Part shown: one piece after another, positions 60,287 to 64,000 of the stretch
Numbering within the stretch: position 1 is the first letter of the stretch
How the letters are laid out: the number at the start of each line of letters is the position of its first letter
Origin: Gemmatimonadota bacterium
GTDB lineage: Bacteria; Latescibacterota; UBA2968; UBA8231
Assembly (NCBI GenBank): GCA_009840005.1
Contig: VXOR01000034.1
Span: forward strand, 19,284-83,283
Direction: 5' to 3'
DNA: 64,000 nt
Program-made: the position numbers and the translations under genes
Notes under the pieces: model-generated
The model's database searches: none
What the model was told of the DNA's origin: nothing
What the model saw: the letters and a program-made list of their open reading frames with translations, nothing else

Positions 60287-61060
60287 ATGAGTCGAGATAT
60301 GACCGACCTATTAAATGAATGGTCCTTCGACCCAGAGGCGAATGTGCGGAAAATATCGGGAAGGGACGGGGTTGCGAGGATCCAGATCCGGGTCGATCAA
60401 GGGGCCTTTCAGGGCATTTTACAGCTAAATCTCGATGGTCGGCCCGACGGTCGCCGGCCCCACGGACAGGACTTTGCCCTTGATTACTATCAGGGCGAAT
60501 TGGAAAAATACCACCGCGAGCACGGGACCAGCGACGAGGGTTTCGCGCTCGATGAAGCGGCTTGCCGCGAGCTTTTTGACGAGGGGAGCCGCTTGTACAA
60601 GCGCTACGCCTTTTTGATCCAACTGCACGACTACCGGAGAGTCGTGCGCGACACCGAGCGCAATATGACCCTTTTTCGCTTTGTCAACCGCTATGCCGAA
60701 AGCGAAGAGGACCGCGACAATCTGGAGAGATGGTGGCCTTATATCTTGCGCATCAACGGCGTGGCCCGGGCCATGATCTCCATCGGCGACGAGGACTACG
60801 ACGGTGCATTGGCGATCGTGCAGCGGACTCGCGCGCGGATTGGCACATGGCCCGAGGTGGAGGCCGAGGAGTTCTTCATCGAGCGCGAGCGTTCAGAAGC
60901 CGCGCTCGATGAGTTAGAGCAGGAAATTTTGCAAAAGAAGCCGCTGAGTCAACAAGAGCAGTTAGAGCGCTGGCTACAAGAAGCGGTCGATAGCGAAGAC
61001 TTTGAAAAAGCCGCGCTGTTGCGCGACGAACTCAAGAAGCTGCGGGAAGGCGGAGGCTGA
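60287..61060 (+). CDS. UvrB/UvrC-motif (UVR) domain protein
   Basis: 257 aa from ATG 60287 (GAGG upstream). The C-terminus LERWLQEAVDSEDFEKAALLRDELKKL is a canonical UVR helical hairpin, which mediates protein contacts in UvrB/UvrC and Clp adaptors. The N-terminal ~200 residues (QGILQLNLDGRPDGRRPHGQ, YKRYAFLIQLHDYRRVVRDTERNM) are not recognised beyond occurrence with UVR domains. Preceded by a good promoter and followed by a terminator, so monocistronic. Role in repair or protein quality control is inference. Confidence 0.78.
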   Translation: MSRDMTDLLNEWSFDPEANVRKISGRDGVARIQIRVDQGAFQGILQLNLDGRPDGRRPHGQDFALDYYQGELEKYHREHGTSDEGFALDEAACRELFDEGSRLYKRYAFLIQLHDYRRVVRDTERNMTLFRFVNRYAESEEDRDNLERWWPYILRINGVARAMISIGDEDYDGALAIVQRTRARIGTWPEVEAEEFFIERERSEAALDELEQEILQKKPLSQQEQLERWLQEAVDSEDFEKAALLRDELKKLREGGG

Positions 61061-61091
61061 GCCGTTCGCAGAATAGTGTTAGCCGCAATGC

Positions 61092-61128
61092 AAAGCGGGG
61101 AGCCCGATCATTCGAGCTCCCCGCTTTT
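61092..61128. terminator. Bidirectional terminator
   Basis: A 12-bp perfect stem (61092-61103 with 61116-61127) with AAA on one side and TTTT on the other; serves the UVR gene on plus and the sigma-factor gene on minus. Confidence 0.85.
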
Positions 61129-61171
61129 GGTGCCTAGCCTAAACGCCCGGTCTGAGGCGAGGGCCGCAATC

Positions 61172-62044
61172 CTAGTAAAACTCCGTTTCATCTACCAGCG
61201 CGAGAAGCGACTGATAGCGAGTCGGGTGGCGGAGCTTGCTCAGGGCACGCTCCTTGAGCTGGCGCACACGCTCCCGCGTCAGGCCCATCAGCCCGCCGAT
61301 CTGTTCCAAGGTCAGCGCTTGGCTGCCATCGAGACCGAAATAGAGGCGAATGATGCGCAACTCGCGGTCTTCGAGGCTGGCGAGGGCCTCCTCTAGATGG
61401 GCGCGAGCCGAGTTTTGCAAGACATCGCTATCGGGCGTCGCCTGATTGTCATCGGCGAGGAGGCTGAGCAAGCTGCGATCGTCGTCCTCCTCAAAGGACT
61501 CGTCGAGCGAACGCACCGAGCGAGCGCTGAGCATGGTGTCGAGGACCTCCTCGGTGGGCAGGCCCAACTCAGCGGCGATTTCCTCGACATCCGGCTCGCT
61601 CTCGCGGCCTTGGCCCAGCTTGCGCACGGCCCGCGAAATGTCCTTGAGCAGGCTGAGCTTATTAAGCGGCAGGCGCACGGTGCGGGCGTGCTCGGCGATG
61701 GTCTGCAAGATGGACTGCTTGATCCACCACACGGCGTACGAGATGAACTTGTATCCCTTGGTGCCGTCGAAGCGCTCGGCAGCGGTAAGCAAACCCACGT
61801 TGCCTGCGCTGATCAGGTCCTCTAGCGAGAGACCGCGGTTCTGGTAGTTTTTGGCCACATCGATGACGAAGCGCAAGTTGGCTTGCACCAACTCGTCGCG
61901 TGCAACCATGTCGCCGTCTTGGATCCGCGCCGACAACTCGACTTCGCGCTGGCGGCTCAGCGGCCTAGAATCGGCGATGTCGTCGAAGTAGAGGCGCAGG
62001 GTGTTGTCCTCGTCATTTAGGACTTCTTGGATCGCGTAAGCCAT
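61172..62044 (-). CDS. Primary-like sigma-70 factor (RpoD/SigA group)
   Basis: 290 aa, shorter than full RpoD because region 1.1 is missing. Regions 1.2-4 are complete: LRLYFDDIADSRPLSRQREVELS, RDELVQANLRFVIDVAKNYQNRGLSLEDLISAGNVGLLTAAERFDGTKGYKFISYAVWWIKQSI (regions 2.1-2.4), TVRLPLNKLSLLKDI (3.0), LTLEQIGGLMGLTRERVRQLKERALSKLR (4.2). Recognises -35/-10 promoters. Three dyad TGCAAA-type sites upstream suggest it is regulated. Confidence 0.92.
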   Translation of the reverse strand: MAYAIQEVLNDEDNTLRLYFDDIADSRPLSRQREVELSARIQDGDMVARDELVQANLRFVIDVAKNYQNRGLSLEDLISAGNVGLLTAAERFDGTKGYKFISYAVWWIKQSILQTIAEHARTVRLPLNKLSLLKDISRAVRKLGQGRESEPDVEEIAAELGLPTEEVLDTMLSARSVRSLDESFEEDDDRSLLSLLADDNQATPDSDVLQNSARAHLEEALASLEDRELRIIRLYFGLDGSQALTLEQIGGLMGLTRERVRQLKERALSKLRHPTRYQSLLALVDETEFY

Positions 62045-62588
62045 GTGCGAAACCTCCCTCGGGTAATGGGGTCAGCAGGTGCAAATTTTTGCACTTAGTT
62101 GCAACAATTTTGGGCTGATGTTCTGTAAGGTGCTTGAATTGCGCGAGTTAGAAGCATCAGGCTCTAGGTGCTCAAAGTGCAAAATTTGCATCCTCATTAT
62201 TTCAGTTCGAGGTTGCAAAGCGTTCCCGCGTTGCTCAAGGCTCGATCTGACAACATTGTTTACTCTGTATTAACAGATAGTTACGGTCGATGCGGGCTGT
62301 GAAATTCTTTTGATCGCGCGGAAGGCGACCAGCGCTCCTCTCGACTCACACATAAGTAAGCAAATTCAATGCCACATTTAGCTTATTGCAGTTAAACCAT
62401 TGTGAATATGTTACTTATGAGAAAGGCAGTACTGGGCGAGGAGCAGGTTGAGGGACCGCAGAGGCGAAAAAGTGCAAAATTTGCAGAAGTCGCCTAGCGT
62501 TGGCGAATGGGCTGCCGCCAGCGTGTTACTTACTGACGTTACGCATGGGCATCGAGGTAATCGATGCTTCGACTCCGCTTCGCTCCGC
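62045..62588. promoter_or_regulatory. Upstream region with three TGCAAA palindromes
   Basis: 544 bp without a convincing gene. GTGCAAATTTTTGCAC at 62079-62094 is 35 bases from the sigma-factor ATG; GTGCAAAATTTGCA recurs at 62177-62190 and 62472-62485. The core TGCAAA-A-TTTGCA is a perfect dyad. Likely binding sites of one regulator. A 20-bp repeat (62526-62545) lies near the right end. Confidence 0.6.
62526..62545 (+). repeat. 20-bp repeat, left copy flanking the Rpn-nuclease region
   Basis: TTACTTACTGACGTTACGCA, identical to 63934-63953, where it is one arm of a larger hairpin. The two copies bracket 1.4 kb holding the Asn-rich fragment and the Rpn-like gene. Confidence 0.85.
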
Positions 62589-62777
62589 TCAGCATGAAAC
62601 TCTATGCCACGGCGGCTCAGAGGAGACCGATTCGTAAACCGGCCTCTTCGGGCTAGATCCCGTGCTCACAAGGCGCACGCCAATGTTGTTGTTGCGATTC
62701 GCCGACCGCACGTTTGGGGCGTTATTGTTGAAGTTGCCTCCCCGATTGACGCCCTTAGCGTCGGTTTCGGCTCTCAC
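62589..62777 (-). pseudogene. Asn-rich DGR-variable-region-like fragment
   Basis: A 62-codon minus-strand frame reads GVNRGGNFNNNAPNVRSANR then NNNIGVRLV, with a dense run of AAC/AAT codons. This is the form of the FGE/C-type-lectin C-terminal variable region or its template in diversity-generating retroelements (RGGSWNNNARNVRSANRN...NNIGFRL). It is shortened between SANRN and NNIG and lacks the rest of a target protein. No reverse transcriptase or avd gene is in view. It starts inside the stop region of the Rpn-like gene. Confidence 0.6.
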
Positions 62778-63700
62778 CCGAAAAAAACCGTTCTGAATTC
62801 CTCAAAACTCGACGCTTGTATGGCCGTGCGATGCAACTGATTGAGCCGTGGCACCTCGTCGATGGCTCGAATGGAGGCGGCCAACGATTCGGCGGCGTCA
62901 GCACCAAAGCGAAGCTCCACCACCTCGAGGAGTGCTTCAATGGCGTGCTTTCTTTCGCCTTGCTCAATACCTTGCTCAATACCTTGCTCAATGCCTTGCT
63001 CAATGCCCTCCTCGCGGGCTTGTTGGGTCAGGTATTGGGCAAACGGGGATTCGCGCATGAGGTCCATGAGATACTCCTTGGAAACGATGGCCGTGATCGT
63101 CTGAGGATTATACACTAAGCCGCTCAAGAGTGTCAACCCAGTGAGAACATCGGCCTTGACCGGCCGCTCCAGCGGCATGTCCCAAGCCGTGGCCACACAT
63201 TGCTCCAGCCACATGGCTTCGGTCTGTCCGGCCGGCGGCTGCATCAGGGGCGCAAATGGCAGCAAGCCCACCACCTCGCTGTCGAGTACGGCTTGACCGG
63301 GCAGTTGGCTTAACCGGAGCACTTTGTAGCGGATCGCGACGGAATAGTCGGAATGCTCTTGCAGGTAGTAGCCCGGATCGCGTCGGCCGGCGTTGGGTCG
63401 CAAGTAGAGGACGTGGGCATATACCGGCAGGCCGTAGCGTTCGATCAAGCGGCCGATGTAGCCGGCCATGCGCTGGGGCATGGGGGTACCGGTGCTATCG
63501 GTGGTTTGAAACTCGTGGTGGACCAACACCTCGTCGTTGCCGACGCATACGCGGAGGAGGCTGTCGGGGCGGCGGACGGAGGGTTGCTCGGTGTCGAGCA
63601 CTTTGACGTCTTCGATGTCGTCGCGCTGGAGGGCGAAGCGGGCGAAGTCCGCCGGGTGGGTTTGGATGAGATGTTTGGCGACCGTATCAAATTCAGCCAT
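62774..63700 (-). CDS. Rpn-family PD-(D/E)XK nuclease/transposase-like protein
   Basis: 308 aa from ATG 63700. MAEFDTVAKHLIQTHPADFARFAL, PDSLLRVCVGNDEVLVHHEFQTTDSTGTPMPQRMAGYIGRLIERYGLPVYAHVLYLRP carries the D...ExQ nuclease motif of the Rpn/DUF4351 group (recombination-promoting nuclease). The C-terminal linker has four GIEQ units and then ERKHAIEALLEVVELRFG, as is common in this family. Role: mobile or phage-conflict nuclease; active-site Asp and Glu appear present. Confidence 0.82.
   Translation of the reverse strand: MAEFDTVAKHLIQTHPADFARFALQRDDIEDVKVLDTEQPSVRRPDSLLRVCVGNDEVLVHHEFQTTDSTGTPMPQRMAGYIGRLIERYGLPVYAHVLYLRPNAGRRDPGYYLQEHSDYSVAIRYKVLRLSQLPGQAVLDSEVVGLLPFAPLMQPPAGQTEAMWLEQCVATAWDMPLERPVKADVLTGLTLLSGLVYNPQTITAIVSKEYLMDLMRESPFAQYLTQQAREEGIEQGIEQGIEQGIEQGERKHAIEALLEVVELRFGADAAESLAASIRAIDEVPRLNQLHRTAIQASSFEEFRTVFFG
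62960..63007 (-). repeat. 12-bp tandem repeat encoding GIEQ
   Basis: Four 12-bp units in the Rpn-like gene with two single-base variants, encoding Gly-Ile-Glu-Gln repeated; copy number could vary by slippage without changing frame. Confidence 0.9.
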
Positions 63701-63960
63701 GATCTCTGCCTTGGGTTGCGGATGAGTTGGTATCCGCAACAAGGCAAAAATCGTGCCACGGCGGCGGCTCAGAGGGGAGGCGGGGGATGGGAGGTGCTGG
63801 AGTGTAGCGGAAAGGGTACAGGACGTACTATGCCGTCGTCACACACGTACCATTTTGTACAAATATAGGGGCGACCAGCCTGTCAGCCGGTCGCCCCTAT
63901 ACCTACCATTCAGTGTCCGCTGCGTAACGTCAGTTACTTACTGACGTTACGCACCCGGGT
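63701..63960. repeat. Intergenic palindromic repeats
   Basis: No gene. ATAGGGGCGACC/GGTCGCCCCTAT (63865-63876 with 63889-63900) is a perfect 12-bp inverted repeat of a dispersed GTCGCCCCTA type. TGCGTAACGTCAGT/ACTGACGTTACGCA (63921-63934 with 63940-63953) is a 14-bp inverted repeat whose right arm contains the 20-bp repeat partner of 62526-62545. Confidence 0.8.
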
Positions 63961-64000
63961 AGGGGGGGGGGTTGAAACCCCCCCCCGGGGGGGGGGGGGG
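63961..64000. other. Low-complexity G/C runs at the window end
   Basis: Runs of G10, C10 and G14 in an inverted pattern around TTGAAA; most likely assembly or sequencing noise at a contig end rather than biology. Confidence 0.8.

Noticed and set aside
62960..63007. CRISPR-like short repeats
   Set aside because: Units are 12 bp, contiguous without spacers and in frame within a protein-coding gene.
63961..64000. Terminal G/C homopolymer inverted repeat as a biological structure
   Set aside because: Long G and C runs at the edge of a sequence are typical assembly noise.

Overview
The window is a GC-rich bacterial chromosome segment, probably from an uncultured member of the FCB/PVC sphere. Latescibacterota- or Poribacteria-like is my guess, at low confidence. 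Evidence: secreted proteins with FlgD-Ig-like 'SPNGDGIND' C-terminal domains, discoidin-like and CBM9-like surface proteins, Gfo/Idh/MocA and TIM-barrel sugar genes, an OM-porin/PII/AmtB/glutamine synthetase cluster, and decay and mobile-repeat features common in metagenome-derived genomes. No rRNA or tRNA gene and no CRISPR array was seen.

Layout. 0-7 kb: two large, acidic, probably outer-membrane paralogues (the first cut by the window edge) and a polytopic membrane-TPR protein, ending at a clear terminator. 7-16.5 kb: a CBM9-like secreted protein and four secreted discoidin/FlgD-like proteins. Two of these share a 515-bp identical block, a sign of recent gene conversion. 16.5-31.7 kb: a sugar catabolism and uptake operon (SDR, SnoaL-like, TIM-barrel isomerase, Gfo/Idh/MocA, MetE-like, periplasmic lipoprotein, ABC ATPase, permease). 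It begins next to a collapsed relic of the same kind of ABC transporter. It is split between ATPase and permease by a ~6.7-kb insertion flanked by 66-bp direct repeats, and the insertion leaves an intact permease at its right end. The insertion carries two overlapping genes, a 1752-aa STAND-like ATPase and a 415-aa protein with a C-terminal HEPN-type RNxxxH motif. This is the best candidate here for an undescribed conflict or defence system.

31.7-36.3 kb is a toxin-antitoxin island: VapBC/FitAB-like, DinJ-YafQ, HicAB and a decayed MNT/HEPN pair, with a frameshifted GNAT gene. Three of the modules are preceded by short relics of the 3' part of a like module. 36-44 kb: M16 peptidase lipoprotein, FGGY kinase plus MDR dehydrogenase, and a double-SBP/lytic transglycosylase (MltF-like) lipoprotein. 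44-54 kb: a tightly packed minus-strand run with a DctPQM TRAP transporter, RpiA, GNAT, fused indolepyruvate:ferredoxin oxidoreductase, peptide deformylase, an FGE-fold protein and a CBM9-like protein. A 52-bp palindromic repeat is inserted in frame in both the FGGY kinase and the deformylase.

54-60 kb is a nitrogen-assimilation cluster (glnA, porin-like protein, PII, AmtB) downstream of a NifA/NtrC-type activator. A consensus sigma-54 promoter and enhancer-like repeats lie in the activator-amtB gap. 60-64 kb: a UVR-motif protein, a primary-like sigma factor with three palindromic TGCAAA-type sites upstream, a DGR-variable-region-like Asn-rich fragment and an Rpn-family nuclease gene between short repeats. 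The window ends in low-complexity G/C runs that look like an assembly end.
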